Assembly (NCBI GenBank): GCA_017438845.1
Contig: JAFRUO010000024.1
Coordinates: 1 to 52,454 of the forward strand
Reading direction: 5' to 3'
Length of the DNA: 52,454 bases
Source of the DNA: Clostridia bacterium
GTDB lineage: Bacteria; Bacillota; Clostridia; Oscillospirales; Acutalibacteraceae
The translations under genes and the position numbers were made by a program. Under the pieces are notes generated by a model that was not told where the DNA came from, did not search any database, and saw only the letters and a program-made list of their open reading frames with translations. Positions 17,365 through 27,131 of this stretch are shown here, one piece after another; the stretch's first letter is position 1, and every line of letters begins with the position of its first letter.

Positions 17365-17907
17365 ATGGCAGCAAGACTTAAAGAAATGTATAAAGCCGAA
17401 GTTGCTCCGGCACTTCAGAAAAAGTTCGGCTACAAGAGCGTTATGCAAATCCCGAAGCTTGACAAGATAATCATTAACGTAGGTTGCGGCGAAGCCAAGG
17501 ACAACTCTAAGGTTGTTTCGGCAATCATGAACGACCTTTCAATCATCACAGGTCAGAAGCCTGTTGAGTGCAAGGCTAAGAAGTCAGTCGCTAACTTCAA
17601 AATCCGTGAGGGTATGACTATCGGCGTCAAGGTTACGCTTCGTGGCGAGAGAATGTATGAATTCCTCGACAGATTTTTCAACCTCGCTCTTCCGAGAGTA
17701 AGAGACTTCAGAGGTATCAACCCCAACTCCTTCGACGGCAGAGGCAACTACTCAATGGGCGTTAAGGAACAGTTGATTTTCCCTGAAATCGAGTACGACA
17801 AGATCGACGCGGTAAGAGGTATGGATATCTGCTTCGTAACTACAGCAAACACTGATGAAGAAGCAAAAGAGCTGCTCACTCTTATGGGCGCTCCGTTTGC
17901 GAAATAA
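17365..17907 (+). CDS. rplE: 50S ribosomal protein L5
   Basis: A 180-residue L5 (uL5) of the central protuberance that binds 5S rRNA. Family motifs include [57 protein letters not shown] and [20 protein letters not shown]. Normal length, first gene of the classical spc section here after L24. Confidence 0.98.
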   Translation: MAARLKEMYKAEVAPALQKKFGYKSVMQIPKLDKIIINVGCGEAKDNSKVVSAIMNDLSIITGQKPVECKAKKSVANFKIREGMTIGVKVTLRGERMYEFLDRFFNLALPRVRDFRGINPNSFDGRGNYSMGVKEQLIFPEIEYDKIDAVRGMDICFVTTANTDEEAKELLTLMGAPFAK

Positions 17908-17920
17908 GGAGGGATAACAA

Positions 17921-18106
17921 GTGGCAAAAACATCAATGAAGATCAAGGCAGCACGTCCTGCAAAGTATTCAACAAGAGAGCATAACAGATGTCAGATCTG
18001 CGGCAGACCACATGCTTATCTCCGTAAATACGGTGTTTGCCGTATCTGTTTCAGAAAGTTGGCACATGCCGGTCAGATTCCCGGCGTTAAGAAAGCAAGC
18101 TGGTAA
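17921..18106 (+). CDS. rpsN: 30S ribosomal protein S14, zinc type Z
   Basis: A 61-residue S14 (uS14) of the short zinc-binding class. The four cysteines lie in CQICG and CRICF, followed by the invariant [17 protein letters not shown] end. The GTG start is fixed by AAGGAGGG upstream and by [14 protein letters not shown] N-termini. Firmicutes may also keep a zinc-free paralogue elsewhere for zinc starvation; none is in this window. Confidence 0.98.
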   Translation: MAKTSMKIKAARPAKYSTREHNRCQICGRPHAYLRKYGVCRICFRKLAHAGQIPGVKKASW

Positions 18107-18133
18107 ACGAGCAATTGCAAAGGAGGAAAAAGT

Positions 18134-18532
18134 ATGCAAATCTCTGATTCCATCGGCGATATGCTTACAAGAATTCGTAATGCGAATTCCGCAAAGCATG
18201 ATACGGTGAAGATACCTGCATCAAACATGAAGAAGGCAATTGCTCAGATTCTTGTTGATGAAGGATACATTAAAGGCTTCAAGGTTGAAGAGGATGGCAA
18301 GCAGGGCATTATTGAGATTGAGCTTAAATACGGTCCCAATAAGTCGGCAGTCATCACCGGTTTACGCAGAGTTTCAAAGCCCGGTCTGCGTATTTACACG
18401 GATTGTGAGAATATGCCCAAGGTTATGAAGGGCCTCGGCATAGCAATCCTTTCAACATCAAAGGGCGTTATGACAGACAAGGACGCACGCAAGGCCAACG
18501 TAGGCGGCGAAGTTCTTGCATTTGTCTGGTAA
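18134..18532 (+). CDS. rpsH: 30S ribosomal protein S8
   Basis: A 132-residue S8 (uS8), a central 16S-binding protein that represses the spc operon in Escherichia coli. Motifs: [15 protein letters not shown] at the N-terminus, IEIELKYGP, and the C-terminal signature [25 protein letters not shown] lies just upstream of the ATG. Confidence 0.98.
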   Translation: MQISDSIGDMLTRIRNANSAKHDTVKIPASNMKKAIAQILVDEGYIKGFKVEEDGKQGIIEIELKYGPNKSAVITGLRRVSKPGLRIYTDCENMPKVMKGLGIAILSTSKGVMTDKDARKANVGGEVLAFVW

Positions 18533-18544
18533 GGAGGTTTCAGT

Positions 18545-19090
18545 ATGTCAAGAATCGGCAGACAGCCTATCGCTGTTCCCGCAGGCGTCGAAGTTAAAAT
18601 CGACGGCAGTACTGTTACCGTAAAGGGTCCCAAGGGCACTCTTACCAGAACAGTACACAACAATATGAAGGTTGAGCTTAACGGAGCGGAAATCAATGTT
18701 TCCCGTCCCGACGACTCAAACCTTAACAAGTCACTCCACGGTTTAACCCGTACGCTTATCGCCAATATGGTTACAGGCGTTACAGACGGTTACACAAAAG
18801 AGCTTGAAATCAACGGTGTCGGCTACCGTGCTCAGAAGCAGGGCAAGGACCTTGTTATGAACATCGGTTTCTCACATCAGGTAATCGTTTCCGAGATTGA
18901 GGGCATCACAATCGACGTTCCCAGCCCGAACAAGATTATCGTTTCAGGCGCCGACAAGCAGAAGGTCGGACAGTTCGCAGCGGAAATTCGCGAAAAGCGT
19001 CCCCCGGAGCCTTACAAGGGCAAGGGCATCAAGTACGTTGACGAGCACATCCGTCGTAAAGAAGGTAAAGCCGGTAAGGGCGGAAAATAA
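18545..19090 (+). CDS. rplF: 50S ribosomal protein L6
   Basis: A 181-residue L6 (uL6) near the sarcin-ricin loop, built from two similar domains. It starts [19 protein letters not shown] and has [10 protein letters not shown] and the second-domain signature [16 protein letters not shown]. The last residues are a basic tail ending GKAGKGGK. Confidence 0.98.
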   Translation: MSRIGRQPIAVPAGVEVKIDGSTVTVKGPKGTLTRTVHNNMKVELNGAEINVSRPDDSNLNKSLHGLTRTLIANMVTGVTDGYTKELEINGVGYRAQKQGKDLVMNIGFSHQVIVSEIEGITIDVPSPNKIIVSGADKQKVGQFAAEIREKRPPEPYKGKGIKYVDEHIRRKEGKAGKGGK

Positions 19091-19108
19091 TAAAAGGAGT
19101 GTATTTAA

Positions 19109-19468
19109 ATGGTTAATAGACCTGACAGCAATAAAGCAAGACTTAAACGTCACGCCAGAGTTCGCTCCAAGGTTAAGGGAACACCCGAGTGCCCCCGCCT
19201 TGATGTTTTCCGTTCGCTCCAGAATATCTATGCTCAGTTGATTGACGACACAACAGGAACTACTCTTGTTGCGGCATCCTCAACCGAGAAGGATTTTAAG
19301 GACTACGGCGGAAATATTGACGCTGCTCGCAAGGTTGGCGAAAAGTTAGCACAGAGAGCCCTCGAGAAGAACATCAAGGATGTTGTTTTCGACAGAGGCG
19401 GTTATGTTTATCACGGCAGAGTTCAGGCTCTTGCCGAAGGCGCTCGTGAGGGCGGACTTAACTTCTAA
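19109..19468 (+). CDS. rplR: 50S ribosomal protein L18
   Basis: A 119-residue L18 (uL18), a 5S rRNA binder. It shows [40 protein letters not shown] and the closing [20 protein letters not shown]. Normal length; AAAGGAG precedes the ATG. Confidence 0.98.
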   Translation: MVNRPDSNKARLKRHARVRSKVKGTPECPRLDVFRSLQNIYAQLIDDTTGTTLVAASSTEKDFKDYGGNIDAARKVGEKLAQRALEKNIKDVVFDRGGYVYHGRVQALAEGAREGGLNF

Positions 19469-19485
19469 GAAAGGAGAACAGAAAA

Positions 19486-19989
19486 ATGGCAGAAAGAATC
19501 GATGCTTCAACATTGGAATTACAGGAAAAAGTTGTTTCCATCAACCGTGTTTCCAAAACTGTTAAGGGCGGCCGTATAATGAAGTTCTCCGCTTTAGTAG
19601 TTGTTGGTGACGGCAACGGAATCGTAGGCTTCGGTATCGGTAAGTCTTCGGAAGTTCCGGATGCAATCCGTAAGGGAATTGAGGACGCTAAGAAGAACCT
19701 TATCAAGGTTGCTCTTAAGGGTACAACAATTCCTCACGAAATTATCGGTAAGTTCGGCGCAGGCGTTGTTCTTATGAAGCCCGCTGCCGAAGGTACAGGC
19801 GTTATCGCAGGCGGTCCCGTTCGTGCGGTTGTTGAAACAGTCGGCATTAAGGACATTCGTTCCAAGGCTCTTCGTTCAAACAACCCCTGCAACGTAGTAA
19901 GAGCTACAATCGACGGACTTTCAAAGCTTCGCAATGTTGAAGATGTTGCAGCTATCCGCGGTAAGTCAGCCAAGGAAATTTTAGAATAA
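19486..19989 (+). CDS. rpsE: 30S ribosomal protein S5
   Basis: A 167-residue S5 (uS5) at the mRNA entry site, involved in decoding fidelity. The double-stranded-RNA-binding-like N-domain contains [20 protein letters not shown] and [20 protein letters not shown]. The C-domain has [26 protein letters not shown] precedes the start. Confidence 0.98.
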   Translation: MAERIDASTLELQEKVVSINRVSKTVKGGRIMKFSALVVVGDGNGIVGFGIGKSSEVPDAIRKGIEDAKKNLIKVALKGTTIPHEIIGKFGAGVVLMKPAAEGTGVIAGGPVRAVVETVGIKDIRSKALRSNNPCNVVRATIDGLSKLRNVEDVAAIRGKSAKEILE

Positions 19990-20001
19990 GGAGTGTGTGA
20001 A

Positions 20002-20181
20002 ATGGCTAATTTAGAAGTTACTCTTAAAAAGAGCCTGATCGGTTCAAAGAAAGACCAGATTGCCACAGCTCATGCGCTCGGTCTTAGAAAAATCGGGGAC
20101 AAGTCGGTTCAGCCCGACAACCCCCAGACTCAAGGCAAAATCAAAAAGATTTCTCATCTCGTTGATGTAACGGAAGGCTAA
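20002..20181 (+). CDS. rpmD: 50S ribosomal protein L30
   Basis: A 59-residue L30 (uL30). The start at 20002 is preferred to a GTG nine bases earlier because AAGGAG is well spaced to it and the family begins [11 protein letters not shown]. Diagnostic are [20 protein letters not shown] and the ending VSHLV-like [11 protein letters not shown]. It lies between S5 and L15 as in other Firmicutes. Confidence 0.96.
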   Translation: MANLEVTLKKSLIGSKKDQIATAHALGLRKIGDKSVQPDNPQTQGKIKKISHLVDVTEG

Positions 20182-20193
20182 GGAGGTGCGAAT

Positions 20194-20637
20194 ATGAAAT
20201 TACACGAACTTTCACCCGCTGAAGGCTCCAAGAAAAGCGTAAAGCGTATCGGTCGCGGACCTGCATCAGGCCAGGGTAAAACAGCCGGTAAGGGTCACAA
20301 GGGTCAGAAGGCAAGAGCAGGCAGAGGCATGCGTGCAGGCTTCGAAGGCGGACAGATGCCCCTTCAGAGACGTCTTCCCAAGCGTGGATTTAACAACATC
20401 TTCGCAAAGGAGATAGCAATTGTTAATGTTGCGGCTCTTGACAAGGCTTTTGAGGACGGAGCAACAGTAGATGTAGAAGCACTTATCAATGCCGGTCTTG
20501 TTAAGAAGGCACTTGACGGTGTAAAGGTACTTGGAAACGGCGAAATCAGCAAAAAGCTTAATGTTAAGGTTAATGCTTATTCCGACTCGGCTAAGCAGAA
20601 AATCGAGGCAGCCGGCGGAAAGGCCGAGGTGATCTGA
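20194..20637 (+). CDS. rplO: 50S ribosomal protein L15
   Basis: A 147-residue L15 (uL15), a late-assembly large-subunit protein. It has [20 protein letters not shown], the glycine-rich [20 protein letters not shown] region and [18 protein letters not shown]. Its 3' end carries GAGGTG, which serves secY as the ribosome site. Confidence 0.98.
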   Translation: MKLHELSPAEGSKKSVKRIGRGPASGQGKTAGKGHKGQKARAGRGMRAGFEGGQMPLQRRLPKRGFNNIFAKEIAIVNVAALDKAFEDGATVDVEALINAGLVKKALDGVKVLGNGEISKKLNVKVNAYSDSAKQKIEAAGGKAEVI

Positions 20638-20638
20638 A

Positions 20639-21955
20639 GTGCTTCAAACATTCGTAAATGCATGGAAGATCGCAGATCTTCGTAAAAAGATTATTTACAC
20701 GGCATTTATTATTTTGATTTTCAGAATCGGCGCAGCGATTCCGGTTCCCTTCGTTGACATAAGCACCAACGGTCTTATCAGCGATCAGAACGCAAACAAC
20801 TTCCTTACCTACCTGAGCATGATGACAGGTAATGCGTTTAACTACGGTACTCTGTTTGCAATGTCAATCACCCCGTACATCAACGCATCAATTATCATTC
20901 AGCTTCTTACGGTTGCAATTCCCGCACTTGAGAAGCTTGCCAAGGAAGGCGAAGAGGGCAGAAAGAAGATTGCTACAATCACCCGTTGCACCACGGTTAT
21001 TCTTGCTCTTATGCAGAGTACTGCATACTTCTTCTACATCCGTTCACAGGGCTTCCTTGTAACAGATGCAAACGGAGCAAGATACACAGGCTTCTGGGCA
21101 GTTTTCCAGGCAATCACAATTATCCTTTGCTACACGGCAGGCTCAACATTTATTATGTGGCTCGGTGAGCAGATCAACGAAAAGGGTATCGGCAACGGTA
21201 TTTCAATTATCCTTTTTGCCGGTATCGTTTCAAGACTTCCCACCACGGTTTATATGTTCTATGAGCTTATCAGCAAAGGCGGCCCGTATTACGCAATCGT
21301 TGCAATCGCGGTTATTTCACTTCTTCTCATGGTTGCCTTCATCGTTTGGATGGACAACGCAGAGAGAAGAATTCCCGTACAGTATGCAAAGAGAGTCGTA
21401 GGACGTAAAATGTACGGCGGACAGAATACACATATGCCCATCAAGGTTAATATGTGCGGCGTTCTCCCGATCATTTTCGCCTCTTCAATTCTTTCGCTTC
21501 CGCCCACAATCAATATGTTTGTTCAGACAGAGAGCAAATTCTGGACCGGATTCTTCGGAATATTTGACCAGGGACACTGGGCATATGCGATTATGTATTT
21601 TGTACTGATTATCTTCTTTGCATATTTCTATTCGGCAATTCAGTATAATCCCATTGAAATGGCAAACAACATCCGTAAGAACAGCGGCGCTGTTCCGGGT
21701 ATCCGTCCCGGCAAGCCCACTTCGGATTACATTACCAAGGTATTGTCAAGACTTACGCTTGTAGGAGCGCTTCTGCTCTCCGTTGTAGCCCTTTACCCGA
21801 TTCTGTTCTCACAGATCACAACGGCTGCAAAGCATCCCGTAAATCTTTCAATCGGCGGTACTTCAATAATCATTTTGGTCGGTGTTGCTCTTGAAACGGT
21901 TAAGCAGCTCGAAAGCCAGATGATGATGCGTCATTACAAGGGATTCCTTGACTGA
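20639..21955 (+). CDS. secY: preprotein translocase subunit SecY
   Basis: A 438-residue SecY, the channel-forming subunit of the Sec translocon in the plasma membrane, with ten predicted transmembrane helices. It begins with a GTG codon one base after the L15 stop, directly behind GAGGTG. Motifs include RIGAAIPVPFVD in helix 1, the plug region after it, ITPYINASIIIQLLTVAIP, GEQINEKGIGNGISIILFAGI, and NNIRKNSGAVPGIRPGKPT in the cytoplasmic loop essential for SecA. It is the expected spc-operon member and would export the signal-peptide proteins elsewhere in the window. Confidence 0.98.
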   Translation: MLQTFVNAWKIADLRKKIIYTAFIILIFRIGAAIPVPFVDISTNGLISDQNANNFLTYLSMMTGNAFNYGTLFAMSITPYINASIIIQLLTVAIPALEKLAKEGEEGRKKIATITRCTTVILALMQSTAYFFYIRSQGFLVTDANGARYTGFWAVFQAITIILCYTAGSTFIMWLGEQINEKGIGNGISIILFAGIVSRLPTTVYMFYELISKGGPYYAIVAIAVISLLLMVAFIVWMDNAERRIPVQYAKRVVGRKMYGGQNTHMPIKVNMCGVLPIIFASSILSLPPTINMFVQTESKFWTGFFGIFDQGHWAYAIMYFVLIIFFAYFYSAIQYNPIEMANNIRKNSGAVPGIRPGKPTSDYITKVLSRLTLVGALLLSVVALYPILFSQITTAAKHPVNLSIGGTSIIILVGVALETVKQLESQMMMRHYKGFLD

Positions 21956-21971
21956 TAAAGGAGATTGCTTT

Positions 21972-22604
21972 ATGAACCTTATTCTTTTAGGCGCTCCGGG
22001 CGCGGGCAAAGGCACACAGGCTGAGAAAATCTGTGAAAAGCTTTCAATTCCCGCTATCTCAACCGGAAACATTCTCCGTGAGGCAATTGCCAACAAAACG
22101 GAAATGGGACTTAAGGCAAAATCCTTTATCGACGCCGGCAAGCTCGTCCCCGACGAGGTTGTAATAGGCATCATAAACGACAGACTTAAAGAGGATGACT
22201 GTAAAAACGGCTTCATTCTCGACGGCTTTCCGAGGACGATTCCTCAGGCAGAGGCTCTTGACAGAATGGACGTGCATATCGACAGAGTAATCGATATCGA
22301 GGTCCCCGATGAGAAAATAGCTTCAAGGCTTTCAGGCAGACGCGTATGCTTAAAGTGCGGAGCTACTTACCACACCGAGTTCAAGCAGCCCAAGGTTGAA
22401 GGAGTCTGCGACGTGTGCGGCGACGTACTCGTTCAGAGGAAGGACGATATGCCCGAAACGGTACTCGACAGGCTCGCAACATATCACGAGCAGACAGAGC
22501 CGTTAAAGGATTTCTATTCGGAGAAGGGTATTCTCAGAATAGTTGAAGGTCAGCAGGAGGTAGCCGATACCACTGCTCTCACCTTTAAAGCATTGGAGGA
22601 TTAA
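21972..22604 (+). CDS. adk: adenylate kinase, zinc-lid form
   Basis: A 210-residue adenylate kinase (EC 2.7.4.3) balancing ATP, ADP and AMP. The P-loop GAPGAGKGTQAEKI is at residues 7-20, the AMP site includes ISTGNILREAI, and DGFPRTIPQAEAL is the family signature. The lid carries four cysteines (CLKCG and CDVCG), typical of the structural-zinc type of Gram-positive bacteria. The start at 21972 is chosen over an upstream in-frame codon inside secY because AAAGGAG sits just ahead of it. It lies between secY and map as usual. Confidence 0.98.
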   Translation: MNLILLGAPGAGKGTQAEKICEKLSIPAISTGNILREAIANKTEMGLKAKSFIDAGKLVPDEVVIGIINDRLKEDDCKNGFILDGFPRTIPQAEALDRMDVHIDRVIDIEVPDEKIASRLSGRRVCLKCGATYHTEFKQPKVEGVCDVCGDVLVQRKDDMPETVLDRLATYHEQTEPLKDFYSEKGILRIVEGQQEVADTTALTFKALED

Positions 22605-22606
22605 GC

Positions 22607-23359
22607 ATGATAGTGCTGAAAACCGCAAGAGAAATTGAGCTTATCAGAAAGGCTTGTATTATATCTGCGGAAGCATTAAAAGTGGCAGGCGAGGCTGTCA
22701 AGCCGGGTATTACTACCTGGGAGATTGACAAAATCGCATACGATTACATCAAGAAGCAGGGCGCTGAGCCCAACTTCCTAAATTTGTACGGCTTTCCTGC
22801 CACTGCGTGCATTTCCATAAATGATGAGGTTATTCACGGCATTCCGAGCAAGAAAAGAGTTGTCAGGGAGGGCGACATAGTCAGTATTGACCTTGGAGCC
22901 AAGGTAGACGGCTATAACGGCGATAATGCTGCCACATTTGCGGCGGGTAAAATATCCGAAGAAGCAAAGCGGCTGTGCGATGTGACTGAGAAAAGCCTTT
23001 ATATAGGCATTGAACAGGCACTCGCTGGCAACAGAATCGGCGATATAGGGTCGGCAATTCAGAAGTACTGTGAGGAAAACGGCTACGGCGTTATAAGGGA
23101 GTACACCGGACACGGCGTCGGAGCCAAGCTGCATGAGGACCCCAGCGTACCCAATTTCGGTACTCCCGGCAGGGGAGCACGCCTGTTACCGGGTATGGTT
23201 ATTGCCATAGAGCCCATGATTACTCAGGGCGGCAGGGCAATTAAACAATTACCTGACGGCTGGACCGTCAAGACAAAGGACGGTAAGCTTGCAGCGCATT
23301 TTGAGCACACAATCGTTATAACGAAGAACGGGCCCGAAATTTTAACCGCAGCCGGTTAA
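22607..23359 (+). CDS. map: type I methionine aminopeptidase
   Basis: A 250-residue type I methionine aminopeptidase (EC 3.4.11.18), removing initiator methionine from new proteins. Metal and catalytic residues are visible in SINDEVIHGIP, SIDLGAKVDGYNGDNA, GHGVGAKLHEDP, AIEPM and HFEHTIVI. It follows adk by two bases, with GGAGG near the end of adk as its ribosome site. Confidence 0.98.
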   Translation: MIVLKTAREIELIRKACIISAEALKVAGEAVKPGITTWEIDKIAYDYIKKQGAEPNFLNLYGFPATACISINDEVIHGIPSKKRVVREGDIVSIDLGAKVDGYNGDNAATFAAGKISEEAKRLCDVTEKSLYIGIEQALAGNRIGDIGSAIQKYCEENGYGVIREYTGHGVGAKLHEDPSVPNFGTPGRGARLLPGMVIAIEPMITQGGRAIKQLPDGWTVKTKDGKLAAHFEHTIVITKNGPEILTAAG

Positions 23360-23369
23360 AAGGAGGACT

Positions 23370-23630
23370 ATGTTTAAGCGAGGAACGGTTGTAACGGTGC
23401 TCAGGGGCAAACAGAAGGGAGCCCTTATGTGCGTTACAGGTGAAAACGAAAACAGTGTTCTGCTGTGCGACGGAAAAAAGCGGAGGCTCAACAACCCAAA
23501 ACTTAAAAACCCGAAGCACACGGAAAATTTAAGCTGCGTTTTATCCGAAGAGCAAATGCGAACGGATAAGCAAATCAGAAAAGCGTTAAGACTAATTTCG
23601 GAGGCTAAGAAATGTCAAAACAGGATATGA
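23370..23630 (+). CDS. KOW-domain small RNA-binding protein (L14e-like)
   Basis: An 86-residue basic protein whose first 35 residues form a KOW-like motif ([19 protein letters not shown]). The C-terminal half is lysine- and arginine-rich ([24 protein letters not shown]). Such KOW or L14e-like proteins are found between map and infA in many Clostridia. They are assumed to bind RNA or ribosomes, but the exact role is not established. Its 3' end overlaps infA by 19 bases in another frame, so the two are co-translated. AAAGGAGG precedes the ATG. Confidence 0.88.
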   Translation: MFKRGTVVTVLRGKQKGALMCVTGENENSVLLCDGKKRRLNNPKLKNPKHTENLSCVLSEEQMRTDKQIRKALRLISEAKKCQNRI

Positions 23631-23830
23631 TCGAAATCGAAGGTACAGTCGTTGAAGCGTTACCTAACGCAGTGTTTCAGGTAGAGCTTGAAAACGGACA
23701 CAAAATTTTAGCCCACATTTCGGGAAAGCTCAGAACAAACTTCATCAGAATTCTTCCCGGAGACAAGGTTACGGTTGAAATTTCGCCATACGACCTTAAC
23801 CGCGGGCGAATCACATGGCGTTCAAAGTAA
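23612..23830 (+). CDS. infA: translation initiation factor IF-1
   Basis: A 72-residue IF-1, an OB-fold factor that occupies the A site during initiation. It matches the family end to end: [56 protein letters not shown]. The start overlaps the KOW gene by 19 bases; CGGAGG precedes it. Confidence 0.98.
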   Translation: MSKQDMIEIEGTVVEALPNAVFQVELENGHKILAHISGKLRTNFIRILPGDKVTVEISPYDLNRGRITWRSK

Positions 23831-23861
23831 GAAACATATAAAATCATTAGGAGGTATTCAA

Positions 23862-23975
23862 ATGAAAGTCAGACCTTCTGTCAAAAAAATGTGTGATAAG
23901 TGCAAAATCATCAAGCGCAAGGGTAAAGTAATGGTTATCTGTGAAAACCCGAAGCATAAGCAGCGTCAGGGCTGA
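23862..23975 (+). CDS. rpmJ: 50S ribosomal protein L36
   Basis: A 37-residue L36 (bL36) of the zinc-binding class, with CDKC, then a Cys and a His in [26 protein letters not shown] is the classical start. AGGAGG lies ten bases ahead of the ATG at 23862. The frame is open further upstream but only this start gives the family N-terminus. Confidence 0.98.
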   Translation: MKVRPSVKKMCDKCKIIKRKGKVMVICENPKHKQRQG

Positions 23976-23991
23976 TTAAAGGCGGATGATG

Positions 23992-24020
23992 TATCGTTGT
24001 TAAAGATCTAAACAACGATA
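23992..24020 (+). other. 10-bp perfect hairpin in the rpmJ-rpsM gap
   Basis: TATCGTTGTT (23992-24001) pairs perfectly with AACAACGATA (24011-24020) around a 9-nt loop, in the longest gap (112 bp) inside the spc-alpha part of the operon. No T-run follows, so it is unlikely to be a terminator. A processing site or a protein-binding leader for the alpha-operon genes is possible. Confidence 0.6.
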
Positions 24021-24087
24021 TAAAGCTTATCTCGGACAAAGAGAACGGGCAAAATGCTCGGCATATTAAATGGAGGTGCAACTCTAA

Positions 24088-24456
24088 ATGGCACGTATTT
24101 CAGGTGTTGATTTACCGAGAGATAAGAGAGTTGAAATCGGACTCACATACATCTACGGTATCGGCAGAAAAACTGCAAGCGACATTATAGCCGCAACCGG
24201 TGTTAATCCCGACACTCGAGTAAAGGATTTAACCGAAGAGGATGTAGCAAAGCTTCGTGAATACATTGACCACAATGTTAAGGTTGAAGGCGACCTTCGC
24301 CGTGACACAGCTTTCGACATCAAAAGATTGGTAGAAATCGGCTGCTACCGTGGTATTCGTCATCGTAAGGGCTTGCCCGTAAGAGGACAGACTTCTAAGA
24401 ACAATGCGAGAACACGCAAAGGTCCTAAGAAGACAATCGCAAACAAGAAGAAGTAA
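24088..24456 (+). CDS. rpsM: 30S ribosomal protein S13
   Basis: A 122-residue S13 (uS13) forming inter-subunit bridges. It has [20 protein letters not shown], the helix-two-turn-helix region [14 protein letters not shown], and the conserved C-terminal [19 protein letters not shown]. First gene of the alpha section; GGAGGTG precedes the ATG. Confidence 0.98.
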   Translation: MARISGVDLPRDKRVEIGLTYIYGIGRKTASDIIAATGVNPDTRVKDLTEEDVAKLREYIDHNVKVEGDLRRDTAFDIKRLVEIGCYRGIRHRKGLPVRGQTSKNNARTRKGPKKTIANKKK

Positions 24457-24472
24457 GAGGAGGGATTTGTAA

Positions 24473-24874
24473 ATGGCTACCAAAGCAACAGCTAAAAAAG
24501 GCTCCCGCAAACGCAGAGAGCGTAAGAACATTGAAAAAGGTGCAGCTCATATTCAATCCACCTTCAATAACACAATAGTTACAATCACCGACGTTCAGGG
24601 CAACGCTGTTTCATGGGCAAGCGCAGGCGAGCTCGGCTTCAGAGGTTCAAAGAAGTCAACTCCCTTCGCAGCGCAGAGCGCAGCTGAGACCGCAGCTAAA
24701 ATCGCTGTTGATCAGGGAATGAAAACTATTGAAGTTTATGTTAAGGGCCCCGGTTCAGGACGTGAAGCCGCAATCCGCGCTTTACAGACAGCTGGATTAG
24801 AGGTAACAATGATCAAAGACGTTACTCCTATTCCCCACAACGGATGCCGTCCGCCCAAGAGAAGAAGAGTTTAA
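24473..24874 (+). CDS. rpsK: 30S ribosomal protein S11
   Basis: A 133-residue S11 (uS11) in the platform near the E-site codon. It shows [52 protein letters not shown] and the invariant end [13 protein letters not shown]. Normal length. Confidence 0.98.
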   Translation: MATKATAKKGSRKRRERKNIEKGAAHIQSTFNNTIVTITDVQGNAVSWASAGELGFRGSKKSTPFAAQSAAETAAKIAVDQGMKTIEVYVKGPGSGREAAIRALQTAGLEVTMIKDVTPIPHNGCRPPKRRRV

Positions 24875-24897
24875 TCTTTGAAGGAGGATATTTAATT

Positions 24898-25500
24898 ATG
24901 GCAAAGAATATGCAGACTGTTGCCAAGCGTTGTAAGGCACTTGACCTTTCTCCTGCTACTCTCGGTTACGCAAAGAAGGAAACCCGCCGTAACCCTAAGG
25001 CTAACGTAAGAAGAAAGAAGTCTGAATACGGACTTCAGCTCAACGAAAAGCAGAAGGTAAAGTTCATTTACGGAATGCTTGAAAAGCAGTTCAACACATA
25101 TTATAAAAAGGCAGCAAAGATGCCGGGTAAGACAGGTGAAAATTTACTTGTTCTTTGTGAACGCCGTCTTGACAACGTTGTTTTCCACCTCGGTTTGGCT
25201 TCAACACGCCGCCAGGCAAGACAGCTTGTATCACACGCTCACTTCACCGTAAACGGCAAGAAGGTAAATATTCCGTCATATCAGGTTAAGCCGGGTGATG
25301 TTATCGAGGTTAAGGAAACAAGCCGCAGCTCTGCTATCTTCACAAGACTTACAGCAGAGGACGCTCCGCTTGTTACCGTTCCCGGTTGGTTGGAGCTCGA
25401 TGACTCAAAGCTCAAGGGCAAGGTAACAAGAATGCCCACTCGTGAGGATATCGACTATCCGGTAGAAGAACACCTTATTGTTGAGTTTTACTCAAAATAA
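24898..25500 (+). CDS. rpsD: 30S ribosomal protein S4
   Basis: A 200-residue S4 (uS4), a primary assembly and fidelity protein. The start at 24898 follows AAGGAGG; an in-frame codon 54 bases earlier lies inside rpsK. The S4 RNA-binding domain is clear: [36 protein letters not shown]. The N-terminal region lacks the four-cysteine zinc cluster, so it is the zinc-free form. S4 sits between S11 and alpha, unlike in Bacillus, where rpsD is elsewhere. Confidence 0.98.
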   Translation: MAKNMQTVAKRCKALDLSPATLGYAKKETRRNPKANVRRKKSEYGLQLNEKQKVKFIYGMLEKQFNTYYKKAAKMPGKTGENLLVLCERRLDNVVFHLGLASTRRQARQLVSHAHFTVNGKKVNIPSYQVKPGDVIEVKETSRSSAIFTRLTAEDAPLVTVPGWLELDDSKLKGKVTRMPTREDIDYPVEEHLIVEFYSK

Positions 25501-25568
25501 TAGCTTTTACCACCTACTCGAAAATTTTATATTTCTGTCCCTTACGGGACTTAAAGGGAGGCTTTTAA

Positions 25569-26519
25569 ATGATAGGAATTGATAAGCCCGGCATTGAAGC
25601 ACTCGATTTGACCGAAGACGGCTCTTACGGCAAGTTTGTCATGGAGCCCCTTGAGAGAGGCTACGGTACTACAATCGGCAACAGCCTTCGCAGAGTACTT
25701 CTCTCTTCACTCCCCGGATATGCAATTACATCCGTTAAAATTGACGGTGTTCTTCATGAGTTCTCAACAATTGAAGGCGTTACGGAGGACGTAACCGAAA
25801 TCGTCCTCAACCTCAAGGGTGTAATTCTTAAAATTCACGGAGACGGTCCCAAGACCATCTACATCGATGCAAGCGGTAAATGCGATGTTACGGCAGCAGA
25901 TATTAAGGCGGATTCAGATGTTGAAATCCTTAATCCTGAGCACCATATAGCTACTCTTTCGGACGGAGCTTCGCTCAAGATGGAAATGACAGCTGACAAG
26001 GGCAGAGGCTATGTTTCCGCAGAAAGAAACAAGCAGATGCTTCAGCCGATTATCGGCGTCATCGCTATTGACTCAATTTATACTCCTGTGTTAAAGGTTA
26101 ACTACACGGTTGAAAACACCCGTGTCGGTCAGATTACAGACTTTGACAAGCTTACTCTTGAGTGCTGGACCGACGGAACAATTTCCGCAAAGGAAGCTGT
26201 TTCACTCGGCGCAAAGATTCTCAACGAGCATCTTAACCTCTTTATTGAGCTTTCTGAGGAAGCAAGCAACACCGAGGTTATGGTTGTTAAGTCGGACGAC
26301 GGCAAGGGCAAGACCCTGGAGATGACTATTGAGGAGCTCGACCTTTCGGTACGTTCCTTCAACTGCTTGAAGAGAGCAGGCATTAACACGGTTGAAGACT
26401 TGATTAGCAAAACAGAAGAAGATATGATGAAAGTGAGAAACCTTGGCAGAAAATCTCTTGATGAGGTTGTTGCAAAGCTTGAATCACTTGGCTTCACTCT
26501 TCACAAGGAAGACGATTAA
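25569..26519 (+). CDS. rpoA: DNA-directed RNA polymerase subunit alpha
   Basis: A 316-residue alpha subunit. The N-terminal domain, which dimerises and assembles beta and beta-prime, has [20 protein letters not shown] and [21 protein letters not shown] linker follows near residue 240. The C-terminal domain that contacts UP elements and activators has [20 protein letters not shown] and [11 protein letters not shown]. The preceding 68-bp gap includes a GTCCC/GGGAC hairpin near 25537-25550. AAAGGGAGG precedes the ATG. Confidence 0.98.
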   Translation: MIGIDKPGIEALDLTEDGSYGKFVMEPLERGYGTTIGNSLRRVLLSSLPGYAITSVKIDGVLHEFSTIEGVTEDVTEIVLNLKGVILKIHGDGPKTIYIDASGKCDVTAADIKADSDVEILNPEHHIATLSDGASLKMEMTADKGRGYVSAERNKQMLQPIIGVIAIDSIYTPVLKVNYTVENTRVGQITDFDKLTLECWTDGTISAKEAVSLGAKILNEHLNLFIELSEEASNTEVMVVKSDDGKGKTLEMTIEELDLSVRSFNCLKRAGINTVEDLISKTEEDMMKVRNLGRKSLDEVVAKLESLGFTLHKEDD

Positions 26520-26534
26520 AAGGAGTGAGATAAT

Positions 26535-27077
26535 ATGCCCGGTACAAGAAAACTCGGCAGACCTACCGATCACCGCAGAGCAATGCTCAGAGGCATGGTA
26601 ACTTATTTGCTTGAAAACGGCAAGGTTGAAACAACTGTAACAAGGGCTAAAGAGGTTCGCGCAATGGCTGAAAAGATGATCACCATCGCTAAGGACAACT
26701 CTTTACACTCAAAAAGACAGGTTCTTGCATACGTTACAAAGGAAGACGTTGTTAAGAAGCTCTTTGATGAGATAGCACCTAAGTATCAGGATGTTAAAGG
26801 CGGATATACCCGCATTATAAAGACAGGCGCAAGAAGAGGAGACGCCGCTGAAATGGCAATCCTTGAGCTTGTAGAGCCTAAGGCAGCAGAGGAAGCTCCT
26901 GCAAAGAAGACAAACGCAAGAGCTGCCAAGAAGACCGCTTCCACCAAGAAGGCTCCTGCTAAAAAGGCAGAGGCACCCAAGAAGGAAGAGGCAAAGGCAG
27001 AAGCTAAGGCTGAGGAAAAAGCAGCTGAGGCAGAGGCTAAGGTTGAAGAAGCAACCGAGGAAAAGGCTGCCGAATAA
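26535..27077 (+). CDS. rplQ: 50S ribosomal protein L17 with long charged C-terminal extension
   Basis: The first 115 residues or so are a normal bacterial L17 (bL17): [60 protein letters not shown]. The remaining 60 or so residues are low-complexity Ala/Lys/Glu sequence (repeats such as [22 protein letters not shown] and [12 protein letters not shown]). The common family length is about 115-130 residues, so this tail is unusual. It would be disordered and exposed on the ribosome surface. No frameshift is seen. Last gene of the superoperon. Confidence 0.96.
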   Translation: MPGTRKLGRPTDHRRAMLRGMVTYLLENGKVETTVTRAKEVRAMAEKMITIAKDNSLHSKRQVLAYVTKEDVVKKLFDEIAPKYQDVKGGYTRIIKTGARRGDAAEMAILELVEPKAAEEAPAKKTNARAAKKTASTKKAPAKKAEAPKKEEAKAEAKAEEKAAEAEAKVEEATEEKAAE

Positions 27078-27090
27078 TTTCATTAAATCA

Positions 27091-27122
27091 AAACTCCCCG
27101 TTCGTGAGACGGGGAGTTTTTT
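27091..27122. terminator. bidirectional terminator ending the ribosomal operon
   Basis: A 10-bp perfect stem (27091-27100 with 27110-27119) is followed by six T on the plus strand and flanked by AAA on the other side. It lies 14 bp after rplQ and just past the stop codon of the convergent MerR gene, so it probably serves both. Confidence 0.92.
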
Positions 27123-27131
27123 ATGCCTTTT

